A stretch of DNA of 64,000 nucleotides from Achromobacter insolitus (GTDB lineage Bacteria; Pseudomonadota; Gammaproteobacteria; Burkholderiales; Burkholderiaceae_B), in NCBI RefSeq assembly GCF_002209555.1, contig NZ_NJIF01000002.1, positions 868,001-932,000 of the forward strand, read 5' to 3'. This document shows, in pieces, positions 25,256 to 33,740 of this stretch (its first letter is position 1; each line of letters starts with the position of its first letter). Below the pieces are notes generated by a model that saw nothing but the letters and a program-made list of their open reading frames with translations, made no database searches and was not told the DNA's origin. The translations under genes and the position numbers were made by a program.

Positions 25256-26149
25256 ATGGCAGAAGACGAAAAAAGATCGCGATCACCGACCTCTGTTCCC
25301 AGCTTGCTCGCAGGACGCTCACCGTCACCGGATGAACGCGCGGCGTCGCGCATCCTTGCCGCGCTGGAGGGCCGTGTGCCGGACGCGGAGGTCAAGCACC
25401 TGGCGCCCAAGCGCCGTTCCCGCCTGCCGCTCGCGCTGTTGCTGCTACTGCTGACGGGCGCCGCGAGCGGGGTGCTGTATAGCGTGTTCGATGCGCCTGC
25501 CTTGCCTGTGGTGGCGGAGGCCGGCGCGCCGGCGCCAGCGCAACAACCCACTGCTCCGGTGCTTGCTTCAGCTCCGGTTCCCGCGCCGGCGGCCACTGCG
25601 CGCGCCGCCGAAACCGTAGCGCCACCGTCCGCTGCGGCCATTATCGAAGACCACCCGCTGGCGCAGTTGACGCGCCCGGATGACGACGCGGACCGCGTGC
25701 CGGAGAATCCCTTGTCGGCATTGGCCGTCACCGCCACTGCGCCGCAGCCCCGCGCCGCGTTGCAGGCTCAGCCGCCCGCGCCGTCCGCCGCGCCCAAGGC
25801 CGGCGGACCCACGGTGCAGCATGCGGAGCATGCTGCCAATAGCGCGCGCTCAACTGCGTCGCCAGCCACGGCGAAGCGCGCGAAGCCGCCGAACAACGAT
25901 TCCGACGCCGCGTTGCTTGCGGCGCTGATGTCCTACGGCCTGCCGCCAGCTTCGCCGCCCGGGACCAAGGTCTACAAGAGCGACGGTGTCTTCATCCGCG
26001 AATTGCCGGGCTCGCCCTTGACGGCGCGCCTGGAGCAATGCCGCAAGCTGGGCTTCCTGGAAAGCGAACAATGCCGCTTGCGGGTATGCGCGGGCTATTG
26101 GGGCACCGCGCCCGAATGCCCCAATCCGCAAGCCCACGTCGAGCCCTGA
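25256..26149 (+). CDS. bitopic membrane protein with Pro/Ala-rich linker and Cys-rich tail, upstream of vgrG
   Basis: A 297-residue protein of no recognised family. It has a ~55-residue basic cytoplasmic N-terminus, one membrane helix (LPLALLLLLLTGAASGVLY), a ~150-residue Ala/Pro-rich linker as in TonB-like or periplasm-spanning proteins, and a compact C-terminal domain of about 75 residues. The tail has four Cys in the pattern EQCRKLGFLESEQC, RVC and PEC, suggesting two disulfides in the periplasm. It precedes vgrG by 27 bases on the same strand and is divergent from the tssM operon. A T6SS-linked envelope role is inferred from position only. Confidence 0.75.
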   Translation: MAEDEKRSRSPTSVPSLLAGRSPSPDERAASRILAALEGRVPDAEVKHLAPKRRSRLPLALLLLLLTGAASGVLYSVFDAPALPVVAEAGAPAPAQQPTAPVLASAPVPAPAATARAAETVAPPSAAAIIEDHPLAQLTRPDDDADRVPENPLSALAVTATAPQPRAALQAQPPAPSAAPKAGGPTVQHAEHAANSARSTASPATAKRAKPPNNDSDAALLAALMSYGLPPASPPGTKVYKSDGVFIRELPGSPLTARLEQCRKLGFLESEQCRLRVCAGYWGTAPECPNPQAHVEP

Positions 26150-26176
26150 GTCTTCAGAGAAGGTTTTTTTTCCGCA

Positions 26177-29056
26177 ATGGATCCGACTGCAACGCCCGGC
26201 CTGTTCAGCTCCGACGCTCGCCTCTACACCCTGGAAGGCGAAGGCGCGCTCGCCTCGCTGCAGATTGAAGGTTGGGTTGCACGCGAAGCCCTGTCCGGCA
26301 TCGCGCAGATACGGCTGGTTGCGCTGGCCGAGAGCGCCAGCCTGGATCTGGGGGACATGGTTGGGCGGCCTGTGACGTTGTGGACGACGCGCGCGGATGG
26401 TAGCCGCGCGGGCCGCAGCGGCCTGGTCCGTGAAGCCGAACTGCTGTCCGGCGATGCCGGCCTGGCGCGTTACCGCCTGACGGTCGTGCCGTGGCTGTGG
26501 CTCGCCACCCAACAGCGCAACAGCCGCGTGTTCGAAGCGCGGCCGGTGCTGGACATCATCGGCCATGTATTGGGCGCGTACGAAGGCTATGTGCATCGCG
26601 TGGCGGCGGATGCCACCGAAGCGCTGGCCGACGTGGCGCCGCGGCCTTACACCACGCAGTACCGCGAAACCGACTATGCCTTCATCAGCCGGTTGCTGGC
26701 CGAAGCAGGACTGGGCTGGACGATGGTCGAAGATCCCGAGGTGCCCGCGCGGCACGTAGTGCTGGTGTTTGCCGACAGCCGGGGCCTTGCCGAGGACGCG
26801 GAATCAGCGGGCCGCGGCGTGCGCTTTCACCGCGCGGGCGCGACCGAGTCCAGCGATACCGTGCAGGCCATGGCACGCCAGTGGCGGCGCGGTCCGGACC
26901 GCGTCACGGTCCTGGGCTGGCACGCGGGCGGCAAGCGCGCGGTGGCGGCAGAGGCGCTGGCGCGCCCGGCCGACGGCGGCGAAGAGGACGGCCTCGAATG
27001 GTATGAGGTGGCCGGTCACGGCAGCTTCGCCGACGAGGCGCAGGCGCGGCGCCAGGCCAGATTGGCAATGGAAGCCGTGCAGGCCGGCGCGGAGACCTTT
27101 GCCGGCCTGGGCGGTGTGCGCACCTTCCGATCGGGCACGCGATTCACCCTGCAGAACATGTCCCCGCTCGGGCCTTCCGGTGAAGAGGGCTTTGAGCCGG
27201 TCTTCGCGCTGGACCGGATCGAGCACGTCGGCATCAACAACCTGCCACCCGAGACGCGCGCCTCGCTGGCGCAGCGCCTTGGCGGCCTGGATGCGCATTT
27301 GACGCTGGACGCCGAGGCGCCCGAGCCTCCCGGCGCCGGGCGCCAGGATGCCGATCCGTCGAGGGCCGACGGCGCCGTCCTGGCCAAGGCGCATGAAGTG
27401 GGCTACGCCAACCGTTTCCAGGCGGTGCGCTGCGATCGTCCGTGGCGGCCTGCACTTGCGCAAGCGCGTGGCGCGCGCCTGAATGGAGCGCCGTCCGTCC
27501 ATGGCGTGCACACGGCCCTTGTGACGGACGCGGATGGCGCCGTGCAGGCGCGGGGCCAGGACGAAATTCTGCGCAACAAGCGTGGCGACGTGCGCATCCG
27601 TTTCCATTGGCAGGCCGAGGGCGAAGAGGGCCTGGCGAAAAGCCGTTGGGCCCGCGTGGCGCAACGCCAATCCGGAGCCGGCATGGGGATGAGCTTCGTG
27701 CCGCGTATCGGTCAGGAGGTGCTGGTGCGTTTCCTGGACGACGATGTGGACCAGCCCATCGTGGTGGGCGCGCTGTACAACGGCCGGGGCGAAGGCGGCA
27801 CGCCGGCTACGCCGGGCGGCCGCGATGGAGGGCAGGCAGACACGCAGGTCTACGCCGCGGCCCGCGACGCAGCGCCCAGCGCGCAGGCTAACCTCGCCGG
27901 AGGCAATGCGCCTGCCTGGCATGGCGCCGGAGGCGGCGAGGATAACCACCGCAACGCTGCCGCGTTAAGTGGCTTCAAGAGCAAGGAGTTCGGCGGCTCG
28001 GGCTACAACCAGATCGTGTTCGACGACAGCGACGGCCAACTGCGCCTGCAAATCAAGAGCAGCCAGGAAGCCAGCGAGCTGAACCTGGGCCATCTGATCC
28101 ATCAGGCTGGCAACTACCGCGGCGGCCTGCGCGGCCTGGGCGCCGAACTGCGCACCGACGCCTACGGCGCCGTGCGCGGCGGCGCGGGCGTGCTGCTCAG
28201 CACCTACGCCGGCACCGGCGCCAGCGCCGGCCCCGCAGGCGAGGCCGCAGGGCTGCAAGCGCTGGCGAACCAGGCCGACCAGATGGCGCGTTCGCTGGAT
28301 GGCGTGGTCGGCGCGCACCAGGGCCTGCGGCTGGCGAGCGCGCTGGGCTCCAAGGGAACTGAAGCGAGCGTGCTGGACGACGGCAAGGCGCCCTTGGCCG
28401 CCATGCATCGCGCGGTATCCGGTACCGTCGCAGGCGAAAGCCTGGATGGCGCGCGCAGTGACGCCTCGGCCAAACACACTCAGGCGGCCGAGGGCAAGGT
28501 GCCGCACCTGACCGATCCGGTCGTGTTCATGGCCGCGCGCGCAGGCCTGGCGCAGGTCGCCGGCCAACACATGCAATACACCGCCGGCGAGACCGTGCAC
28601 TGGTCGGCCGGCAAGGACCAGAACCTGGCCGTGATGGGCGCGCTGCGCGTGCATACGGGGCAGGGGCTGGGCATCGTCGCCGGGTTGCAGCAGGGCGGCG
28701 CGGACTCTGGCCTGGACCTGATTTCCGCCACCGGCGACGTGCACGTCCAGGCCCAGCACGACATCCTGCGCATGCAGGCGCAGAAGGACATCACCATCGG
28801 CAGCGCGCAGACCAATGTCGAGTATGCCGCGCCCAAGCGCATCCGCATCGCCACCGCGGCCGGCGCCAGCATCGTGCTGGAAGGCGGCAACATCACGGTG
28901 ACGGCGCCGGGGCGGATCGATGTGAAGACAGGGAACAAGCAGTTTGCCGGGCCTGACCAGATGCCTTATCAGTTTCCGGCCATGCCTGGCCAGGTTTGCG
29001 TCGAATGCCTGAAGAACGCCATGAAGCAGGCACTGCCAGCGGTGTTTCGCACATGA
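26177..29056 (+). CDS. vgrG: VgrG (TssI) spike protein, module A
   Basis: A T6SS spike trimer subunit of 959 residues. The gp27-like N-terminus starts with SSDARLYTLEGEGALASLQI, and the TQYRETDYAF motif lies near residue 160. The gp5 OB-fold core and its WARVAQRQSGAGMG, FVPRIGQEVLVRF and QPIVVGALYNG segments lie at about 490-540. A DUF2345-type beta-helix follows, ending GGNITVTAPGRIDVKTG. A short tail of about 30 residues (PAMPGQVCVECL) may be the docking site for the DUF4123 chaperone and effector. The stop overlaps the next start (ATGA). Between the AGAGAAGG and the ATG lies a run of eight T residues, giving an unusually long 13-14 base spacer. Confidence 0.95.
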   Translation: MDPTATPGLFSSDARLYTLEGEGALASLQIEGWVAREALSGIAQIRLVALAESASLDLGDMVGRPVTLWTTRADGSRAGRSGLVREAELLSGDAGLARYRLTVVPWLWLATQQRNSRVFEARPVLDIIGHVLGAYEGYVHRVAADATEALADVAPRPYTTQYRETDYAFISRLLAEAGLGWTMVEDPEVPARHVVLVFADSRGLAEDAESAGRGVRFHRAGATESSDTVQAMARQWRRGPDRVTVLGWHAGGKRAVAAEALARPADGGEEDGLEWYEVAGHGSFADEAQARRQARLAMEAVQAGAETFAGLGGVRTFRSGTRFTLQNMSPLGPSGEEGFEPVFALDRIEHVGINNLPPETRASLAQRLGGLDAHLTLDAEAPEPPGAGRQDADPSRADGAVLAKAHEVGYANRFQAVRCDRPWRPALAQARGARLNGAPSVHGVHTALVTDADGAVQARGQDEILRNKRGDVRIRFHWQAEGEEGLAKSRWARVAQRQSGAGMGMSFVPRIGQEVLVRFLDDDVDQPIVVGALYNGRGEGGTPATPGGRDGGQADTQVYAAARDAAPSAQANLAGGNAPAWHGAGGGEDNHRNAAALSGFKSKEFGGSGYNQIVFDDSDGQLRLQIKSSQEASELNLGHLIHQAGNYRGGLRGLGAELRTDAYGAVRGGAGVLLSTYAGTGASAGPAGEAAGLQALANQADQMARSLDGVVGAHQGLRLASALGSKGTEASVLDDGKAPLAAMHRAVSGTVAGESLDGARSDASAKHTQAAEGKVPHLTDPVVFMAARAGLAQVAGQHMQYTAGETVHWSAGKDQNLAVMGALRVHTGQGLGIVAGLQQGGADSGLDLISATGDVHVQAQHDILRMQAQKDITIGSAQTNVEYAAPKRIRIATAAGASIVLEGGNITVTAPGRIDVKTGNKQFAGPDQMPYQFPAMPGQVCVECLKNAMKQALPAVFRT

Positions 29057-30054
29057 GCAATCAGGTTCGTCCGCTGGTCCTGCATTCCGATCTCAAGAGC
29101 CTGCACGCCAAGGTCCAGGCCAGCGCTCGCGTCCAAGTATCGGACCTCAATCTCTTTGCCCTGGTCGAGCCCGGCATGCTGGACGGTTGTCGGGACCCCG
29201 CGCCCGCCGAGTTGTTGCGCCATTTCGGGGATCCTGGCGATGCATCGCTATACGCGCGGCGGCACGAGGTCGTGGCGGCATCCATCGGCCCGATGCTGGC
29301 GCAGCCGGATCTCGCGCAGGCCGAGTGGCTGTGGCGGGTCGGGCAGGCGCATCATGCCGTATCCTGGATATGGACCGAACGGCCTCTTGAAGAGATGGCC
29401 CGGCATCTGGCGTGTTGGCTGGATGCGCGGACCGACGATGGCCTGGACTTCCTGCTGCGCTACTACGATCCCCGCCACGCGGAACCCATGCTGATGCTGA
29501 TGGGAGTAGACGTGCTGCGCGGCATGTTGAAGCCGGGCGAAAGTTGGTCCTGGGTCGATCCCTGGAACCGGGTCTGCTCCCTGACGTTGGCGTCGGGCGG
29601 GCCGGTGGCAAGACCGGACTCTCCGCTCTGGATCCTGACCCCGCCGCAGACGGAAGCCGTGATGCGCTTATGCGAACCCGGCCCTCTGCTCGACGCGCTG
29701 ATGCAGCGGGTCCCAGCCATGCTGGCCCGCTGGACGCGCCCCACGCCGTACGCTCTGGCTTGTCATCTTTCGCGGGTGGCGGCGGCACATGGGCTGACGA
29801 CCTTCGAGCGCCAGTTCTGCTACGCGCTGGATGCGTTGGATCTGCATCCGATGGCGCACCGCAGCTCGGTGGTCCAGGCGCGTTTACGAAATGGGGAAGC
29901 GCTGGATGGCGTGTTGGAGCGCCTTGCGTCCGAAGAACGCGCCGCCGTCAGGGCCGAGTTGGCGATGCAGGATGGCGCGATAGAGTTTGAGGCCCCGGCA
30001 GGCTATGCCATCGAACCGCTGCCCACGGAATCTGCGCACAGGAGAGTTGCATGA
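29053..30054 (+). CDS. DUF4123 T6SS effector chaperone (Tap/Tec), module A
   Basis: A 333-residue DUF4123 protein, the adaptor class that loads a cognate effector onto its VgrG. Family features include the early LNLFALVEPGM, a central RHEVVAASIGPML and WLWRVGQAHHAVSWIW, and the Leu-rich helical second half. It is joined to vgrG by a 4-base ATGA overlap and overlaps the following gene by the same amount, so stoichiometric synthesis is likely. Its client is expected to be the Tle1-like effector at 31100. Confidence 0.85.
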   Translation: MSNQVRPLVLHSDLKSLHAKVQASARVQVSDLNLFALVEPGMLDGCRDPAPAELLRHFGDPGDASLYARRHEVVAASIGPMLAQPDLAQAEWLWRVGQAHHAVSWIWTERPLEEMARHLACWLDARTDDGLDFLLRYYDPRHAEPMLMLMGVDVLRGMLKPGESWSWVDPWNRVCSLTLASGGPVARPDSPLWILTPPQTEAVMRLCEPGPLLDALMQRVPAMLARWTRPTPYALACHLSRVAAAHGLTTFERQFCYALDALDLHPMAHRSSVVQARLRNGEALDGVLERLASEERAAVRAELAMQDGAIEFEAPAGYAIEPLPTESAHRRVA

Positions 30055-30545
30055 AGTCCAAACGTCTGTGGCTCTGGACGGTGCTGATACTGGCCTTGGT
30101 TGCCGTTGGCGCCATCGCAGGTCCGCCCGTCTACCGCTGGGCCTACGCCGCGCTCTTGCCTCCATTGCTGATCTGCGAAGCCCGCAACGACACAGAGGTC
30201 GATATCGGCTATCGCCTGGAGGACTCATCCGGCGCATTCCCGGGCGATCGGGTAGCGAAAGCATCGGGAGCGCCGGGCGGCCCGCTTTCGGGCGCCTGCA
30301 TTTATGGTCCGGACAGCCGTAGCAAGCCTGTGCAGGTCGTGTGGGGGGCCATCAACGGCAGCGATAAGCAGTATCCGCATAGCGCTGAATTGAAGGTGCC
30401 ACGTCCGGGAAATGCCGCGGCGTTATTGCTGCGCTTTACCGCGCCGGACCGGGTGCAGGCCCGCTTTGCGACGCAAACAGAAATGCCAGAGCCTATGGGC
30501 GCGCCGGAATCGGTGTGGAACAGCGGCGACTGGGTCAGTCAATGA
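30051..30545 (+). CDS. membrane-anchored protein, putative immunity paralogue 1
   Basis: A 164-residue protein with one N-terminal membrane helix (LWLWTVLILALVAVGAIAG) and an extracytoplasmic domain of about 130 residues. The C-terminal pattern, ending LRFTAPDRVQARFATQ then SGDWVSQ, matches that of the next gene, so the two are paralogues. It overlaps the DUF4123 stop by ATGA and precedes the effector, a position typical of immunity genes in tle loci. The fold resembles short T6SS-linked immunity lipoproteins (DUF3304-like) only loosely. The role is inference. Confidence 0.7.
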   Translation: MKSKRLWLWTVLILALVAVGAIAGPPVYRWAYAALLPPLLICEARNDTEVDIGYRLEDSSGAFPGDRVAKASGAPGGPLSGACIYGPDSRSKPVQVVWGAINGSDKQYPHSAELKVPRPGNAAALLLRFTAPDRVQARFATQTEMPEPMGAPESVWNSGDWVSQ

Positions 30546-30563
30546 TCAACAAGGGATAGAGGG

Positions 30564-31103
30564 ATGTCGGGGATGTCTGAGCGAGGTCAGGGAAAGTCGG
30601 GGCGTTCGAAACTCGGGCGGTGGGTCGCACTGGGCGTACTGGCGGTGATGGCCGTGGTGGCGGGGACTTATGTCTACGTGGAGCGAAGCCAGACTCAAAA
30701 TGTTCCACGAAGCGCTCTGGAAGGGGCAGTGACTGTCTATGCCTATAACTTCACACCCTATGACATCGCGTACTCGACTACGACCGGACAGCGATGGTTT
30801 GCCGATGCCAATGACGCTACTGGGAAAAATGCATACGGGTTCGGCTACAAGCCGACCTCCTCCGAGGCTCCTTTCGAGGTGTCCTGGCGATATGACTCTG
30901 GTCCGCAGGCAACCGAGGAGGGAAACTATCCCTTTCACGTGACGCTCCCTCAGCCAAAACGTCCCGCAGGTGAAGTGGTTCTGGAGCTGCGTCTCTATCC
31001 AGAGGGAAAAGTGGCGGCGCGTTATGCCAAGACGCCTCTCGGAGTTGCGTCAGGCAACGTGGATCCTGAACTTCCAGGGAACGATTGGGTGTCGAATCGA
31101 TGA
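30564..31103 (+). CDS. membrane-anchored protein, putative immunity paralogue 2
   Basis: A 179-residue protein with a short basic N-terminus, one membrane helix (LGRWVALGVLAVMAVVAGTYV) and a ~130-residue beta-rich domain. It shares with the gene at 30051 the pattern VV-EL-LYPEGKVAARYA and the closing NDWVSNR. An AAGGG lies eight bases before the first ATG, and a second ATG occurs three codons later. Its stop overlaps the effector start by ATGA. A truncated second copy of its C-terminal half follows the effector at 33062, supporting an immunity role at a locus that has been rearranged. Confidence 0.75.
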   Translation: MSGMSERGQGKSGRSKLGRWVALGVLAVMAVVAGTYVYVERSQTQNVPRSALEGAVTVYAYNFTPYDIAYSTTTGQRWFADANDATGKNAYGFGYKPTSSEAPFEVSWRYDSGPQATEEGNYPFHVTLPQPKRPAGEVVLELRLYPEGKVAARYAKTPLGVASGNVDPELPGNDWVSNR

Positions 31104-32989
31104 GCGCCGCGGATAGTTGGAAAGAAATATCGCTGGATGAGGAACGCGAAGTCATGCGCGCCGTCGCATGTGAGCCGAGCAGTAGCGTCAAATGCCATGG
31201 GAAATTGCATGTCGCGCTTTTCTTTGATGGCATAGGCCTGAACGTAGCGGATCCGGTACTGCCGCCATCCAATGTTGGGCGCTTGTTCAGGGCGTTTGGA
31301 AGGGACGCCGTTGGATCGATAGCCAGAGCTGGGTACTACGTGGCCGGCCTGGGTACCGAAATGAATTTGGATGCCTACGAGTTCGCCAAGAATCAAGCGG
31401 GATCGATCGCGGGAGATATGCTTAAAAGCGTCACCGTGGATCCTGCCAAGGATCTTCCCAAGGATACTGCCAAGGACATCGGTCTCGACATCCTCAAAGG
31501 CAGGCGCGTGGGTGAAGCTGCCAGTGACGCAATGAAGGGGCTGCCCGGCAAAGTGCGCAAGGATGTGGGAGATGCGATACGAAATCCAGGCAGGACTGGT
31601 GTCAAGATTGTCAAGGATGCTGCCGGAAACATTACACGCGCCATTTTGGATCAGCTTGATCCGGTTCGTGATTCCCGATTCATGTTCGAGGCGATCAACT
31701 CCGGTGTTGCTCCGCGTATTTCTCAAGGAGTTTCCTACTTCAAGAACGCTATTTCCTCGCAGGCGATCAAGATCGAGGAAATCCAGGTTTCGGTTTTTGG
31801 TTGCGATTGGGGGGCGGCGCTGGCTCGGGCTTTTCTTAATGAGCTGTGCAAGGAATGCGACGGCGATGCCAATAGCGATACGCTTGAATGGACGCTCGAG
31901 GATAAGCGCAAGGTCCCGCTCAAGATGGTGTTTGCCGGGTTCTACGATGCAGTGGGGTATCGCGACAATTCTGTCGTCGGCTTCCTGGCTTCAAAAACTC
32001 CATTTGGCTTCTTGCGCAACACCGCTGCAGACGACCAGGAACTGCCGCGTGCGCTCGCGAAGGCCGCGCATTTCATTGCGGGGCATGAGCTGAGATGGCG
32101 GGTGCATACGCTGGGCGGTGCGACACTGCGTGCCTTAACCGATACGCCAATGTCGCCTCCCGCGCGTCAGGAGCGTGTGTACCCAGGTTTGGGTGCCGAT
32201 GTGTCGGGATGCTATCCGCCTGGGTTTCAGCAGCGGGATCCAGGAATAGGCCGCGTCACGCTACAGGAAATGTGGCGCATAGCCAGACTTTCCGGCGTGC
32301 CCTTCGAAGGACTGGAAAAAACCAAGACGAACGCAAGAGCCTTGGGCGCTGATTTCGATATTGCTGCGACCTCGACGGTGCGTAATGATCTGCGAAGCTA
32401 CGTGCAACAGCTGGCGAGGCCTTCCAAGCAACTGCTGGAACTGCGGCATGCCCGGGATGCTATCGATGGCATGGAAGGCGACAAGACGCTTGCGCGGCAA
32501 CTCTACCTTCATCGCATGGTTTACGTGGTCTGGTTGCGGATGCTGCTCAATGACGCGCGAACCGGCGCTGCTCCGGGGTATTTGTACATCACGGCGATGC
32601 AGGCCGCGATCGACTTTGCGCGCCTGGAGATCATGCATAAGCACCCCGGCAAGGTGACATTCTTCGGGGGATCCCGCATCTCGCCTCCCGACGGCTATCA
32701 ACGCGCCTGCATGGAGGTGTCGTCGTTACCGGATAACGAGCGTCCGCGTTTGGGGCCGGCGATTATGCGGATTTTCTCGGGCTATATGCATGATCCGGTG
32801 GACCCTCCTGATGATGGTTGGGCGATTCAACGCTTGCCCAACAATGCACGGCTTTTCCGGTCCCGCTACATCGACGATGGCGACGATACGCGGCAGCCCA
32901 CATTTACGGAAAAATTGAAGAAAGCGGCCGACGCAACCTTCTCCAATATGGCGACACCGAATCCGCTGCTATTGGGATTGCCGTTCTAG
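31100..32989 (+). CDS. Tle1-like DUF2235 T6SS effector with Asp in the nucleophile elbow
   Basis: A 629-residue protein of the DUF2235/Tle1 class. The oxyanion-side segment ALFFDGIGLN (near 41-50), SNVGRLFRAF and YYVAGLGTEM follow family order. A Lys/Asp-rich insertion lies around 110-185. The elbow then reads FGCDWGAALARAF with Asp236 where Tle1 proteins have Ser (G-F-S-R-G). The later GFYDAVG (Asp283) and AHFIAGHELRWR (His324/His329) keep candidate Asp and His triad members. Thus it is either inactive as a lipase or uses an Asp nucleophile. There is no signal peptide. It is coupled by ATGA to paralogue 2 and follows vgrG and DUF4123, so it is the module A cargo. Confidence 0.85.
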   Translation: MSAADSWKEISLDEEREVMRAVACEPSSSVKCHGKLHVALFFDGIGLNVADPVLPPSNVGRLFRAFGRDAVGSIARAGYYVAGLGTEMNLDAYEFAKNQAGSIAGDMLKSVTVDPAKDLPKDTAKDIGLDILKGRRVGEAASDAMKGLPGKVRKDVGDAIRNPGRTGVKIVKDAAGNITRAILDQLDPVRDSRFMFEAINSGVAPRISQGVSYFKNAISSQAIKIEEIQVSVFGCDWGAALARAFLNELCKECDGDANSDTLEWTLEDKRKVPLKMVFAGFYDAVGYRDNSVVGFLASKTPFGFLRNTAADDQELPRALAKAAHFIAGHELRWRVHTLGGATLRALTDTPMSPPARQERVYPGLGADVSGCYPPGFQQRDPGIGRVTLQEMWRIARLSGVPFEGLEKTKTNARALGADFDIAATSTVRNDLRSYVQQLARPSKQLLELRHARDAIDGMEGDKTLARQLYLHRMVYVVWLRMLLNDARTGAAPGYLYITAMQAAIDFARLEIMHKHPGKVTFFGGSRISPPDGYQRACMEVSSLPDNERPRLGPAIMRIFSGYMHDPVDPPDDGWAIQRLPNNARLFRSRYIDDGDDTRQPTFTEKLKKAADATFSNMATPNPLLLGLPF

Positions 32990-33061
32990 TCGTCGGCGGG
33001 CAGGCGTCGGAACTGGCCATCAAGGAATGAGCTTAGAGATGCGAAAGCGCCTGACGCGCCG

Positions 33062-33292
33062 ATGAGCATATCGTGGCGCTATGAATCCGGGCCAGATGCA
33101 GCCGGGGAGGGCCGCTTTCCGTTTCAGGTGACGCTTTCCCAGCCTCAGCGTCCCGCTGGCGAGATCGTAGTGGAGTTGCGTATTTATCCCGAGGGGAAAG
33201 CGGCGGTGCGCTATGCCAAGTCGCCGCTTGTATCGGATTCCAGCAACGTGGCCCCTGAGCTTCCGGGAAGCGATTGGGTGTCGAATCGATGA
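33062..33292 (+). pseudogene. truncated copy of the immunity-like gene (C-terminal half)
   Basis: A 76-codon reading frame beginning at an ATG that matches the C-terminal half of the protein at 30564 almost throughout (WRYESGPDAAGEG, FPFQVTLSQPQRPAGE, LPGSDWVSNR). The last ~20 bases before the stop are identical in both copies. It lacks the N-terminal half and membrane helix and has a poor ribosome site, so it is most likely the remnant of a duplicated immunity gene rather than a working gene. The 336-base stretch 32990-33325 holds this remnant and nothing else recognised. Confidence 0.75.
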
Positions 33293-33325
33293 TCACGTCA
33301 GAAGTCCGGATAGAGATAAACCTTG

Positions 33326-33706
33326 ATGAAGCGGGTCATCGGAGAGCTTGATCCGTGGGAGACGGTTTTGCGTGAATTCGTCATGTGGTCCACCGACATG
33401 ATCCTGTACGCCACAAAAGCCTTGGGTTTTGCGCTGCCCCTACTCTATCTCCTCGGGATCGCAGTCCACGTGCGCCCAAACCGTTTCGGAGCCTTGGGAT
33501 CCGAGGCGTCGCGCAAGTGGTTTGCCGTGGCCATGGTAGCCGTCTGGGCGTTTGCTGCCGTGGCTGCTCTGCTCGCCTACTACGTCGCCCGGAACTATGA
33601 CCGCGGGTATGGGTATTTCCTGTTCTTTCTTCCCTACTATCTGGGACCCGCGCTGATTTTGTCCGTGATCGGCTTGTGGGTCCGGTACCGGTTGTGCAAG
33701 GGGTGA
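33326..33706 (+). CDS. small integral membrane protein (126 residues)
   Basis: A hydrophobic protein with three predicted membrane helices: GFALPLLYLLGIAVHV, WFAVAMVAVWAFAAVAALLAYYV and FLFFLPYYLGPALILSVIGLWV. The ATG at 33326 is preferred to a TTG immediately before it. No family was recognised. It follows the module A effector remnant region and precedes a second small membrane protein; both could be additional immunity or accessory genes of module A, or unrelated genes inserted between two effector modules. Confidence 0.6.
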   Translation: MKRVIGELDPWETVLREFVMWSTDMILYATKALGFALPLLYLLGIAVHVRPNRFGALGSEASRKWFAVAMVAVWAFAAVAALLAYYVARNYDRGYGYFLFFLPYYLGPALILSVIGLWVRYRLCKG

Positions 33707-33740
33707 AGGGCAATGCCTGATGTGCCGCTAAAATTCCGCC

